Below are positions 1-8,800 of a DNA stretch of 59,105 bases, piece after piece. How positions within the stretch are numbered: the first letter of the stretch is position 1; each line of letters begins with the position of its first letter. Origin of the DNA: an uncultured Clostridia bacterium (GTDB taxonomy: Bacteria > Bacillota > Clostridia > Oscillospirales > Ruminococcaceae); assembly GCA_947625735.1 (NCBI GenBank), contig CANQPL010000016.1:1-59105 (forward strand), written 5' to 3'. A program made the position numbers and the translations under genes. Under the pieces are notes generated by a model. It worked only from the letters and a program-made list of their open reading frames with translations. It was not told the origin of the DNA and ran no database searches.

Positions 1-101
1 TTCCCTCTGCTCTGCAAAGGTTCTTGCTTCATCATATTCAGTAATACACATACGCTTCACCTCCGCTTTGTTTGCCACGAGAAACGGCTTGATGAGCGAA
101 T
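1..101 (-). pseudogene. Duplicated piece of Rpn C-terminal region (RpnS-like ORF, runs off the left edge)
   Basis: Bases 1-101 match 321-421 inside the neighbouring rpn gene at an offset of 320, with only two differences (positions 7 and 91). The minus strand encodes the same segment from SLIKPFLVANKAEVKR through MCITEYDEARTFAEQREE. The match stops abruptly near 101, so the N-terminal nuclease half is absent and the C-terminal half lies outside the window. An ATG at 51 has GGAGG at 60-64 (8-nt spacing), so this copy could be translated as a free small C-terminal protein rather than being dead. It may be a recent local duplication. A collapsed or misjoined repeat in the assembly is the other possibility. 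Confidence 0.6.
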
Positions 102-125
102 GAAAGACTTCTTAATCATCATTTA

Positions 126-371
126 TTACGCTTTCAAACCAGTTTTCACCTCAAATTCGGCAACAGTCATATGTGCTTCTTCGGCTGCCTGTGCAAGCGT
201 AAGAATGCCTTTTTTCACAAGACCGATCAACATACGCAGACCACCGATCTCAATGCCTTCTTCTCTACCTTCTTTTCTGCCTTCTTCTCTGCCTTCTTCT
301 CTGCCTTCTTCTCTGCCTTCTTCCCTTTGCTCTGCAAAGGTTCTTGCTTCATCATATTCAGTAATACACAT
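126..371 (-). CDS. Possible intragenic RpnS-like small protein (C-terminal part of Rpn)
   Basis: Within rpn, in the same frame, an ATG at 371 is preceded by GGAGG at 380-384 with 8-nt spacing, a better ribosome site than many true starts in this window. Translation from it gives 81 residues starting MCITEYDEARTFAEQ and ending with the Rpn C-terminus, without the nuclease core. In E. coli, rpn genes produce such C-terminal proteins (RpnS) from internal starts, and these block the full-length toxin-like Rpn. The sequence shows the site; that it is used is inference. The same site is duplicated at 51-64 outside the gene. Confidence 0.45.
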   Translation of the reverse strand: MCITEYDEARTFAEQREEGREEGREEGREEGRKEGREEGIEIGGLRMLIGLVKKGILTLAQAAEEAHMTVAEFEVKTGLKA

Positions 372-1040
372 ACGCTTCACCTCCGCTTTGTTTGCCACGA
401 GAAACGGCTTAATGAGCGAATCATCGGGCAATTCCTCTAAGGCGGCATCTATTGCTTCTTCCAATGTTTCCGTTGTCTGCTGATTGGAACGGACTTTATC
501 CACAAACCACGCATATTCTTTCAGCGGCTTGCAGGCATCGAGCAAAGTTTTATTATGCCCGAAGTTAATGTTTATCATCGTGACCTTAACTTCAATATCC
601 GATTCTCCGTCAAATGAATCCGACAGGCTAAGTGTTATCCTGTCTTCCTTATCGGCAGTACCATTATAAAAGCAAACACATTTCGGCGTTGGTGCTTTTT
701 GCTGTGCAGAGCTGTATCTGTGATAGTGTTTACTCTCCTCAACATACTTGCTGTATATCATTCCTGCATAGATCAGAAAGCGCATCGGCATATTGGGGTT
801 GAATGTAGACTGCTGTTCATAGAAATTCATCGTATTGTCGATCAGGAATGATACATCATTCTTCATGCTCATGTAGACAGCGTTCTCTATGGTATTCAGC
901 CTGATCGCACTTGCATCTGTATAATTTGAGCCGTTCACGGCATTGTAAAGGCTTAGTGTCCATTCCTTATTCTGCGGATTGCCAAATATGAATTTGAAAA
1001 GTCTGTCACGATATTCACGGTTAGTACCTGTTTCAGCCAT
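126..1040 (-). CDS. Rpn family recombination-promoting nuclease / PD-(D/E)XK putative transposase
   Basis: The 304-residue protein belongs to the Rpn/PD-(D/E)XK family, whose members are DNA endonucleases linked to recA-independent recombination and, in E. coli, to phage defence. The catalytic core is seen in NDVSFLID followed by YEQQSTFNPNMPMR (the E-x-Q form), near residues 60-90. The C-terminus carries the EEGR repeats typical of the family, encoded by 12-nt tandem repeats at about 256-324, and then a short helical tail. The start is the ATG at 1040, with GGAG 8 nt upstream. The longer reading to 1088 is ruled out because the -10 box (1068-1073) would fall inside it. An internal ATG at 371 with its own GGAGG could produce an 81-residue C-terminal protein (separate entry). 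Family assignment is firm; the biological role here is inferred. Confidence 0.85.
   Translation of the reverse strand: MAETGTNREYRDRLFKFIFGNPQNKEWTLSLYNAVNGSNYTDASAIRLNTIENAVYMSMKNDVSFLIDNTMNFYEQQSTFNPNMPMRFLIYAGMIYSKYVEESKHYHRYSSAQQKAPTPKCVCFYNGTADKEDRITLSLSDSFDGESDIEVKVTMININFGHNKTLLDACKPLKEYAWFVDKVRSNQQTTETLEEAIDAALEELPDDSLIKPFLVANKAEVKRMCITEYDEARTFAEQREEGREEGREEGREEGRKEGREEGIEIGGLRMLIGLVKKGILTLAQAAEEAHMTVAEFEVKTGLKA
256..324 (-). repeat. 12-nt tandem repeat encoding EEGR units
   Basis: Roughly five to six units related to TCTGCCTTCTTC (plus strand) encode the repeated EEGR/EEGRKEGR stretch in the Rpn C-terminus. The units are in frame, so slippage changes the linker length by four residues without breaking the gene. 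This stretch is the variable part in Rpn families. Confidence 0.8.
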
Positions 1041-1067
1041 CGGGATCACGCTCCTTTCCTTAGTTAT

Positions 1068-1096
1068 ATTATACCACTTATTCGGCATATTGTCAA
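1068..1096 (-). promoter_or_regulatory. Sigma-A promoter for rpn
   Basis: On the minus strand TTGACA (1091-1096) and TATAAT (1068-1073) are separated by exactly 17 bases. Both boxes match the consensus. The start site would lie about 20 bases upstream of the ATG at 1040. Confidence 0.85.
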
Positions 1097-1441
1097 GAAA
1101 AAATCGTTTTTTCTTAAACTTTTATCAATGTTATGCTGTCATTCAAACTTAATTTGTATACAAATGATAGATTTTAATAGTGTTCAACTTACAGTTATAA
1201 ATCACATCTGTGTTAATGTTTTAGCTTGCTGTATCGGTCTATCGTTGTTTCTTGAAACTTCTCTATTCCTACTGCCCTAATCTTTTCGGAATAAAGTCTA
1301 TACTTGTAAGACCCATTGAACTCGAAAAAACTTTTTTTAAGATCAAACGCGCCGCAGAAAAGCCCTTCCTCCCCAAAAAATACCTATGACAGCGCATATT
1401 TCGGATTATGAATTAGTCATTGCTAACTTTATGCCGCAGCA
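1097..1441. other. Intergenic stretch without a recognised gene
   Basis: No convincing ORF or RNA gene is seen. It is AT-rich with poly-T/poly-A tracts, and near its right end (1413-1426) it carries TTAGTCATTGCTAA, an imperfect relative of the operator-like palindrome at 1751-1764. Confidence 0.5.
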
Positions 1442-1723
1442 CTATCCGCAATACCTTTCAAGGACATTTTTCAAGGCACTGACGCTTGCACTGCGGATAC
1501 GCTCAACGGGGATATTATGCCTTTGAGAACGCTGATTTACACTGTTTACCATTTTATGGGAACAGGTACTGGTAAAAACCACCATAAGGTCGGGATCGCC
1601 AAGCTTGCTGTCAAAATCTGCGGGCATCTGTGTAAAGACCTTTGCTTTACAATTATATGATCTGCATATGTCCCTGTATCGTCCTGCCATGCGGTCATTG
1701 CCGCCAATTACTACTACGCTCAT
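1442..1723 (-). CDS. DUF2325 family protein
   Basis: A 93-residue protein beginning MSVVVIGGNDRM and containing the CKAKVFTQMP segment that marks the DUF2325 family of small Firmicute proteins. The family has a Rossmann-like start (VVIGGN) and conserved Cys/His residues (here C24, C54, H56), but no established biochemical role. The start ATG follows AGAGGAAAG at a normal distance. It is a single-gene unit with its own consensus promoter, overlapped downstream of the -10 by a perfect palindrome (1751-1764), so it is probably repressible. In other Firmicutes relatives are often near metal-uptake genes; here the neighbours give no such clue. Confidence 0.75.
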   Translation of the reverse strand: MSVVVIGGNDRMAGRYRDICRSYNCKAKVFTQMPADFDSKLGDPDLMVVFTSTCSHKMVNSVNQRSQRHNIPVERIRSASVSALKNVLERYCG

Positions 1724-1750
1724 TTTTTCTTTCCTCTTTCTGTTTAATAA

Positions 1751-1764
1751 TTAGCAGTTGCTAA
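1751..1764. promoter_or_regulatory. Palindromic operator candidate TTAGCAGTTGCTAA
   Basis: A perfect 6+2+6 inverted repeat sits 9 bases downstream of the -10 box of the DUF2325 promoter, around the likely transcription start. The TTAG...CTAA half sites resemble boxes of DtxR-type metalloregulators, which is a suggestion only. A variant, TTAGTCATTGCTAA, lies past the 3' end of the gene at 1413-1426. Confidence 0.5.
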
Positions 1765-1773
1765 CTTGTATAT

Positions 1774-1802
1774 AGTATAACACATATTTTTTTATTTGTC
1801 AA
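1774..1802 (-). promoter_or_regulatory. Sigma-A promoter for the DUF2325 gene
   Basis: Minus-strand TTGACA (1797-1802) and TATACT (1774-1779) with a 17-base AT-rich spacer. Confidence 0.85.
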
Positions 1803-1830
1803 GATATCTTTAAAAAATTTCCGCTGCCAT

Positions 1831-1867
1831 ACAAAAGAAAAACGGTGCATGAAAATCCATGCACCGT
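1831..1867 (-). terminator. Intrinsic terminator after glgA
   Basis: A perfect 10-bp stem (1842-1851 with 1858-1867; ACGGTGCATG arm) and 6-base loop is followed on the minus strand by TTTTTCTTTT. It starts 8 bases past the glgA stop codon. Confidence 0.9.
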
Positions 1868-1874
1868 AAATTTT

Positions 1875-3326
1875 TTACCAACCGAGTACTCTGCAATAAA
1901 GATCCTGATACTTCTTTGCGGAATTTGCCCACGAATAATCTGTTTTCATACCTCTGAGAACCATCTGATCCCACTCCTTGCGGCAGTCGAAATAGATGTG
2001 CTTTGCATAATTTATGGTATTTAACAGCTCATCGCCGTTATAGTTTGCAAATGAAAATCCTATGCCCGTGCCGTCAAATTCATTGTAGGGCTGAACGGTA
2101 TCTTTAAGACCTCCCGTTTCACGTACAATAGGTACAGTTCCGTATCTGAGTGCAATAAGCTGTGTAAGACCGCATGGCTCAAACTGACTGGGTACAAGCA
2201 CTGCGTCAGAGCCTGCATATACTCTGTGAGCAAAGCCTTCGTTAAACAGGATATTTGCGGAAAGTCTGCCCGGCATTCTCCATGCATACTCTCTGAAAAG
2301 ATTCTCGTACTGAGGATCGCCCGTTCCCAGAACCACAAACTGAGTAAACTCATCACATATCCTGTCAAGCGCATACCTTACAAGATCAAGACCCTTCTGA
2401 TCCGTAAGACGGGAAATAATGCTCACTACAAATTTGCTTTCATCAACAGGCAGTCCGATCTCCTGCTGGAGTGCTTTCTTGTTGGCAGCCTTGCTCTTTT
2501 TGCAGTTCTTGGTACCGTACTGCTTTGTAATATTCGTATCGGTTTCGGGGTTATATGCCTCGTAGTCTATACCGTTTACAATACCGCACAGGGACTGATT
2601 TCTTGCGGAAAGCAGCCCGTTAAGACCCTCTCCGAAATACTCTGTCTGTATCTCGCCCGCATAGGTATCGCTTACAGTAGTGATGTAATCGGCATATACA
2701 AGTCCGCCCTTGAGCATATTGGCGTCCTTTTTGTATTCGAGCTTGTCGGGAGTGAATACCCACTCAGGAAGCCCCGAAAGAGAACGTATCGTCTTAATAT
2801 CCCAGATACCCTGGAACCTCAGATTATGGATAGTGAATATGGTCTTTACACCCTGATAGAACGGATTATCCCTGTAAAGAGTATGAAGATATACAGGAAC
2901 AAGTCCTGCCTGCCAGTCATGGCAATGTATAATGTCGGGACGGAAATTTATTACGGGAAGGATCGCCATTACCGCCTTGGAGAAATATATGAACTTCTCA
3001 ATGTCGTATCTCGTATCCGCATAGGGCTTATCTCCGCCGAAATAGAAAAGATTATCAACAAAATAAAACTTGATGCCGTCCAGCTCATACTCCATAATTC
3101 CTACATGGACACTGTTGAAGCGTTCGCCCATATCCATATAGAAATGATGAACATACTTAAAATTATCCCTGTATTTATCGGGAATACAGCGGTAATTCGG
3201 AATGATAACACGGCAGTCGTATTCATTTTTATCAAATATTTTCGGCAGTGTACCCACAACGTCGGCAAGTCCGCCTGTTTTAATAAAAGGTACACACTCA
3301 GATGCTACAAAAAGAATATTTTTCAT
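1875..3326 (-). CDS. glgA: Glycogen synthase (GT5, ADP-glucose dependent)
   Basis: The 483-residue product elongates alpha-1,4-glucan chains using ADP-glucose. It starts MKNILFVASECVPFIKTGGL, the N-terminal sequence of bacterial GlgA with the K-x-G-G-L nucleotide-sugar loop at residues 16-20. Further family signatures are FTIHNLRFQGIW, and PSQFEPCGLTQL in the C-terminal Rossmann domain, which holds the catalytic glutamate. The length is that expected for the family. The ATG at 3326 follows AAGGAGGG. It has its own promoter (3361-3389) and terminator (1831-1867) and so is monocistronic; no other glg genes are near. It supports storage of glycogen, common in Ruminococcus-like fibre degraders. 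Confidence 0.95.
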   Translation of the reverse strand: MKNILFVASECVPFIKTGGLADVVGTLPKIFDKNEYDCRVIIPNYRCIPDKYRDNFKYVHHFYMDMGERFNSVHVGIMEYELDGIKFYFVDNLFYFGGDKPYADTRYDIEKFIYFSKAVMAILPVINFRPDIIHCHDWQAGLVPVYLHTLYRDNPFYQGVKTIFTIHNLRFQGIWDIKTIRSLSGLPEWVFTPDKLEYKKDANMLKGGLVYADYITTVSDTYAGEIQTEYFGEGLNGLLSARNQSLCGIVNGIDYEAYNPETDTNITKQYGTKNCKKSKAANKKALQQEIGLPVDESKFVVSIISRLTDQKGLDLVRYALDRICDEFTQFVVLGTGDPQYENLFREYAWRMPGRLSANILFNEGFAHRVYAGSDAVLVPSQFEPCGLTQLIALRYGTVPIVRETGGLKDTVQPYNEFDGTGIGFSFANYNGDELLNTINYAKHIYFDCRKEWDQMVLRGMKTDYSWANSAKKYQDLYCRVLGW

Positions 3327-3360
3327 ACAGACCCTCCTTATATAGTCGGCTTATAGTTAT

Positions 3361-3389
3361 ATTATAAAACATTTTCCGTTTTAAGTCAA
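3361..3389 (-). promoter_or_regulatory. Sigma-A promoter for glgA
   Basis: Minus-strand TTGACT (3384-3389), 17-base spacer, TATAAT (3361-3366). Confidence 0.85.
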
Positions 3390-3425
3390 TAGGTTTTGTG
3401 AAATTTGTTAAATTTTTTGCAAATC

Positions 3426-4352
3426 CTATCCTCCCACAAGCTGAGCAGCCTTTCTTGCCTCTGCCTCCTCTGCCTTTGCACGGTAAAAGGCTCTGTTCTG
3501 AGGAGTGAGGATCTTCATTTTTCGAGTAACGGATACTCCCCCGTCAGGACATTCCTTTATTTTCAGCTTTATGTAATATTCTCCATGCTCAGGACACTCC
3601 GCATAGGATACAGCGCAGTTATCCTTATGAAAAATAAATTCCTGCCTTTTCATTTTTATATCGCATACAGGGCAAAGGCAGTCATTTACCTTATCGCTTT
3701 TCAGAATGCTCTCCCTGCTGCAATTTTCATGAATATTAAGATAATACACCTCACTGAGCAGACGCCTGTATTCCTCTATTTCCCCGGAAATAACATCATA
3801 CTCCGGAAGATAGGACAAAAGCCCCGCCGCTTTCGCAAGCCTTGCCGTATAAATGGCATCGTTCAGGGCATTATGCGGCGGCAGCTCTGTGGGAAGCTGC
3901 ATCTGCCCGAGTGCGGCAGTAAGCGCATACTGCTTGTTATCCTTAGTTATTTTGTTGCCGTAGATCCTCTGAACATCGTAAAATTCCGGAAGTTTTACAC
4001 CTGTGAGCTTATATGCAGCAAGATTTGATCTCATAATTTTTTCGTCCTCGCTGCCCCATGTAAGAATAATACATTCCTCATCTCCGATCCACTTTACAAA
4101 ACAGGCTATTGCATTGGGAAAGCTCATACCGTAGGTGATAGCGCTGTTTTTAAGCCCCGTGAGCTTTCCCACATTTTTATTCATCTGCTTATAGAATTTA
4201 GGTATTACACAACTGTAATGACGAGCGATCTCATTTAAATCCTCATCGAACATGAGTGCACCGATACGGATTATCTCACCTGTAAGACCATTTACCGTCT
4301 GCTCCTTGCAGACAGCCTGATTCCACTCCATATCGAGAAAAATATATTTCAA
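3426..4352 (-). CDS. DEDDh 3'-5' exonuclease domain protein (KapD/ERI-1-like)
   Basis: A 308-residue protein with an N-terminal exonuclease fold of the RNase T/DnaQ class: FLDMEWN (D7, E9) is motif Exo I, and HNALNDA gives the Exo III His and Asp. Such enzymes remove nucleotides from single-strand RNA or DNA ends with two metal ions. The C-terminal third has cysteine pairs (CLCPVC, then CAVSYAEC and a later C) that could bind zinc. The first codon in frame is TTG at 4352, close behind GGTAGG, so the exact start is uncertain. It is the last gene of the minus-strand operon, 34 bases after the CBS gene. The natural substrate cannot be read from the sequence. Confidence 0.75.
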   Translation of the reverse strand: MKYIFLDMEWNQAVCKEQTVNGLTGEIIRIGALMFDEDLNEIARHYSCVIPKFYKQMNKNVGKLTGLKNSAITYGMSFPNAIACFVKWIGDEECIILTWGSEDEKIMRSNLAAYKLTGVKLPEFYDVQRIYGNKITKDNKQYALTAALGQMQLPTELPPHNALNDAIYTARLAKAAGLLSYLPEYDVISGEIEEYRRLLSEVYYLNIHENCSRESILKSDKVNDCLCPVCDIKMKRQEFIFHKDNCAVSYAECPEHGEYYIKLKIKECPDGGVSVTRKMKILTPQNRAFYRAKAEEAEARKAAQLVGG

Positions 4353-4386
4353 ATCCTACCATTTCCTTTCCTTTAAACCCGTCCTG

Positions 4387-4806
4387 TCAGTTCGATCTGT
4401 GCTCCATATTGAGCTTTGTTTCAAACCGTTTAAGCACCGCACGCCTTGTAACTATCCCCGAAAACATACCTCTGCTGTCTACCACGGGTACAAAATTCTG
4501 TTCGGTTATATGGGCAAGGAGAGTATCTACCCCCGCATCAATGGTAACAGCTTCAAAACGGCTGTCGCAGGCAAGGTCGGAAATGGTAAGTCCCTCATTT
4601 AACAGTGACTGAAAGCTCCCCTTGTCAAGTATACGGTAAAGTATCTCTCTTTCACTCATAACGCCTATATATATCCCGTCCTTGTTTATCACGGGAACAG
4701 CGGTAAATCCCGCCTTCATAAACTGTTTAAGTCCCTCCTCCAGATCCGTTTCACCGTAAAGATAGGAAACTGTGCTTTTGGGTGTAAGAAGCATAGCTGT
4801 ATTCAT
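4387..4806 (-). CDS. Two-CBS-domain protein
   Basis: A 139-residue protein made almost entirely of a CBS pair: residues about 5-65 (ending YIGVMSEREILYRIL) and about 75-135 (ending GMFSGIVTRRAVLKRF). CBS pairs bind adenosine nucleotides and act as energy or ion sensors; no catalytic domain is attached. The ATG at 4806 follows AAAGGAAG and lies 23 bases after the MreB-like gene, so it is co-transcribed with it. The context suggests a regulatory partner for the cell-wall/cytoskeleton operon, which is inference. Confidence 0.85.
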   Translation of the reverse strand: MNTAMLLTPKSTVSYLYGETDLEEGLKQFMKAGFTAVPVINKDGIYIGVMSEREILYRILDKGSFQSLLNEGLTISDLACDSRFEAVTIDAGVDTLLAHITEQNFVPVVDSRGMFSGIVTRRAVLKRFETKLNMEHRSN

Positions 4807-4829
4807 AATATTTTCTTCCTTTCCGCTGT

Positions 4830-5849
4830 TTAATAATTTTCATTTCCGCCGTAGAGAGATATCTTCTCAAAGCCGTCAAGCAGAGTGTCAAGCCTTGAAA
4901 ATGCAAGACCCGTTCCCCTTGCCACACATCTGAGCGGATCGTCTGCGGCATATGTATGTATGTGCGTCTCCTGTTCCATAAGCCTGTCAAGACCGCCGAT
5001 AAGCGCTCCACCTCCGGTAAGGATTATCCCCTCGGAGTAAATGTCCCCCGCAAGCTCGGGCGGCGTAATTTCAAGCACGCCCTTTACCGCATCGCAAAGC
5101 TCTGTGATAATATCAATTATAGCCTTGTAAATATCATAATCGGTAAGCGTTACCTTTGCGGGCAGTCCCGTAACAAGATTTCTGCCCTTAACGGTCATTA
5201 TCCTTGTGCCGTTGGGGTCGAACACGTCAGCAAGAGTTATCTTTGCGTTTTCTGCCGTTCTCTCCCCGATAAGAATACGGAATTTATTCTGCACATATCT
5301 GATAATGGCTGCATCTATCTTGTTTCCCGCCAGCTTTATGGAATTTTTTACCACTATCCCGTTCATTGACATAACGGCAATATCCGTAGTACCGCCGCCG
5401 ATATCCACCACCATTCGCCCCTTTGCTTCTGAAATATCTATCCCCGCTCCCAGAAGCGCCGCCACAGGTTCTTCAATGAGATATACCTTCTGTGCGCCCG
5501 CCTGCTTTGCCGCATCAATGACCGCACGGCTCTCCACATCGGTTACAAGGCTCGGTACACACATGACTATTCTCGGCATAAGCATCTGTCTCCCCGCAAC
5601 CTTGTGTATACACTCTCTTATAAGACTTTCGGTCATGTCATAATCGGAAATGACCCCGTCGCACAGAGGACGGATAACGGCTATATATTCAGGAGCCTTG
5701 CCTATCATTTTATATGCATCTGCCCCTACAGCGATTATCTCGCCTATCTTCTTGTTAAAGGCAACCACCGCAGGCTCATAGAATACCACGCCCTTATTAC
5801 CCATTGTTATCATAATATTGGCAGTGCCAAGATCAATACCTATATCCAT
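4830..5849 (-). CDS. MreB-family bacterial actin
   Basis: The 339-residue protein has the actin-fold nucleotide signatures: phosphate 1 IGIDLGTAN at residues 3-11, phosphate 2 MVVDIGGGTTDIAVMS, the connecting loop EEPVAALLGAG, and the adenosine motif GIILTGGGALIGG. MreB filaments sit under the membrane and guide cell-wall synthesis. The length matches MreB/Mbl. No mreC or mreD follows, so this is probably an extra paralogue (Mbl/MreBH type) and not the core mre operon gene; a specific symbol is therefore withheld. The ATG has GAGG about 6 bases upstream. It lies 25 bases after the giant membrane protein gene and is read from the same promoter. Confidence 0.9.
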   Translation of the reverse strand: MDIGIDLGTANIMITMGNKGVVFYEPAVVAFNKKIGEIIAVGADAYKMIGKAPEYIAVIRPLCDGVISDYDMTESLIRECIHKVAGRQMLMPRIVMCVPSLVTDVESRAVIDAAKQAGAQKVYLIEEPVAALLGAGIDISEAKGRMVVDIGGGTTDIAVMSMNGIVVKNSIKLAGNKIDAAIIRYVQNKFRILIGERTAENAKITLADVFDPNGTRIMTVKGRNLVTGLPAKVTLTDYDIYKAIIDIITELCDAVKGVLEITPPELAGDIYSEGIILTGGGALIGGLDRLMEQETHIHTYAADDPLRCVARGTGLAFSRLDTLLDGFEKISLYGGNENY

Positions 5850-5874
5850 TTTTAACCTCGATTAATTTTTGTTT

Positions 5875-8800
5875 TCAACGGTCAAGCCAATGGTCACTGA
5901 AAAGGATCTTCGGCTGCTCACCGTTTCTGCGCTTCTGCTTGTTTATCTCGTTTGTCATGCCTATGATAATGAGTACCAGTCCCGCTATCAGGAGATATAC
6001 CCACCACAGTCTGCTGTTCCACAGCTTGACACTGAGCAGCAGTGCAGCAGCAACAGCAGAAACTGTACCAAGTATGAACCAGCCCTTTCTTCTTGTGACA
6101 TATGCCGCAATAAGCGTTGTGAGTATCACACCGCCAAGTATGACCGCATCAACAGGCTCATTTGTCGCCGCCGCATCAAAGAAAAGCCATACAAAGGATA
6201 TGATCGCCGCTGCAAAGGACAACACGTCAGCCTCCTTGTAATGCCGCTCCCTGTGAATCAGCTTTATAAGCGTACACCCTATGGCTACAGGTAAAAGAAT
6301 ATATTCCGTCTGCAAAAGCGCAGGCACCGTAAAGAACGGCTCTGTCAGGAAAACAGGAATCACAGACAGCGAGGCGATCGTAAACAGTGTGCTGTTTGTA
6401 CTCCTGCGGTTTTCAGGACGCACAAGGTCAAGAACAAGAAGTGCAGCTGTCACACACCCCGGCCATACGGACATTTTATCACCCATGACAAGAAGCATCA
6501 CAGGCACAGTAAATGCAGTAAGCGTGAGATGATCCTTATTATGCTGTTCAAAGGCATTTTTTCTGAAAATAAGCCTGCCTGCCGCTGCACACACCGCCGC
6601 TCCACCACAGAGAAACAACTGTACCATTGATGTGGGGACAGACGCATATGCTGTGCAGATGTGAAGCATTACAAGCTGCGGATAAATAAGCCGTGTATAC
6701 TTCTGTACGGTACACATTGTCTGAGATACTGCCGCCATTACCCATGCGCCCGATAAAAGCAGCAGATTTCCGTAAAATACGGAAGCTGTTCCGATAATTA
6801 TTCCGTAGACAGCGGAGAATATCCCCAAAAACCGTCCCACAGCCCAATGACCCTTTCCCATGTCCTTTACGGGTATCAGATATCCTGCAAGCAGTATAAG
6901 CAAAAACGCAGCAGGGAATATAAAAGCATTCTCATTATCTGTCAGAACTCTCCCGACCTCAAAAGCCAAAAGACAACCCATACAAAGGGTAAAGTATATA
7001 TGAGGAGCGTAATTCCTGCTGCCCCTTACGGTGTACATACGCAGCAGACAATAGCAGGTTACGGCTATAGGAATAATTATCACCGAATCAAGGGTAAGCA
7101 TATCCGTAATTCCAAAGTAAATAAGTACTGCTATCGGAATGCCTGTACTGAAGCTGTCTGCAAAGCGTCTGAAAGGCTTTATCAGCATAGCTGCCGATAA
7201 TGCACAATAGAAAAGTACTACTTCTGTCCACAGGGCAGTTATATCCTCCGTTATCATTGACAGCGGAAAATAAAGACTTCCCGCAGCCGCTGCCGATGCT
7301 GCCCTGCCGAATGAAAAATCTCTCCCCGACAAAAATGTCTGTACCATAAGAAGCACCCACAGGGATATACAGCAGAAAAAGTAATACTGCGGATAAAAGG
7401 AACGTTCCGTACAAGTGCTTATCATGGTAATGAATATTTCCGCAAAGGTAACAACGTCAAGCCATCTGCCGTAATAGGTCTTGTTAAGAGGAGAATATTT
7501 TGCGGTGATAAACCAGAGAAGAAGCAATACTCCGAAAATTATCTCCCAATACATGAAGATGAGATTATTGGAAAGAGGATAGCATAAAGTGAACAGTGTA
7601 ACAGGAACAAGAAATTTTCCGAAATTTTTTCCCGAGATGAACGAAGCCGCCATACACATAGCCCATACTGCAAAACCCCATGGGTCAAGTCCTCCGAGGT
7701 ACGGTTCAAATACGCAGATGAGCATGGGAACAAACATCACTATATCCAGTGCTTTTCCGTAAAAATACTTTTTAAGTCCCGTAAGTCTTGCCGCCGAAAA
7801 ATAGACAAGCAGTGCCGCCGCATAGACAGGAGCCTGTAGATAAAATTCACTGAACCTGTCAAGAGGAATTATAAGGCTGAGCATTGCAATTGGCGCTAAA
7901 TACCTGCCGAAATTATCCCACGAAAGAAATGCGGATACAAGCAGCATTAACCATATCATAACTCCGCAATACCCGCTTAGCTGACTGTCGCTTACGGTCA
8001 GCATTGAAATGCCGATAAGCACAAATGTTATAATGTCAAGGGCTTTGCCGTAAAATGCCCTGTGCAGTCCCGTCAGCTTTGACAATATCAGATAAGCAAG
8101 AACAGCACCGCTGTAAATTACAGCTCCATAGGGAAAGGCTGCCGCCATGACAAGAGGATACCTCAGAAGCACTATTGACACAGGCGCAAAATATTTTCCG
8201 AATCTGTCATAAGACAGAAACGCTGCACCAAGGCTCAATGCCCATATTACCACACCTATTATGGGATAAGGTTCTGAATAATCAAAGGCAAAGACGCAGA
8301 CAGTCAGCACGCCGTAAACACAGAAGTCAAGGGCATACCCGTAAAAACGCTTTTTCAAGCCCGTGAGCTTTACCGCACCAAAGTAAACAAGCAGCAGTGA
8401 ACAGATAAGCAGCAGCGTAATATTGGGTTGCAGAAAAGCCGATGAGGGCTTTGCTGCGCAGAGAATTGCAACGGGCGCAAGGTATTTCCCGAAATTATCC
8501 CATGACAGGAATGCTGTTATAAGAAGCAGTGTCCATACTGCTGTACACAGCTCTCCTGTTCCCTTCCCAAAACAGAGGCAGGCAACAAACAGCACCGCAA
8601 AACAGATAATATCAAGCGGTTTATAATAGTACAGCTTTTTCAGAGGAGTTATCTTTACTGCACCAAAATAAATAAATATCGCCAATGAATATACAAGCAG
8701 ACAAGGCTCAAAGGAAAGACCTGTCAGATTTAAGAAAAGGCACAGACTGACCATTACGGGAGTAAGAGCAAATTTTGCAAAGCTCTTATCCGTTAAAGCT

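Noticed and set aside
2226..3356. A 376-codon open frame opposite glgA on the plus strand
   Set aside because: It mirrors glgA codon structure, has no ribosome site and no recognisable protein family; glgA with its promoter and terminator explains the region.
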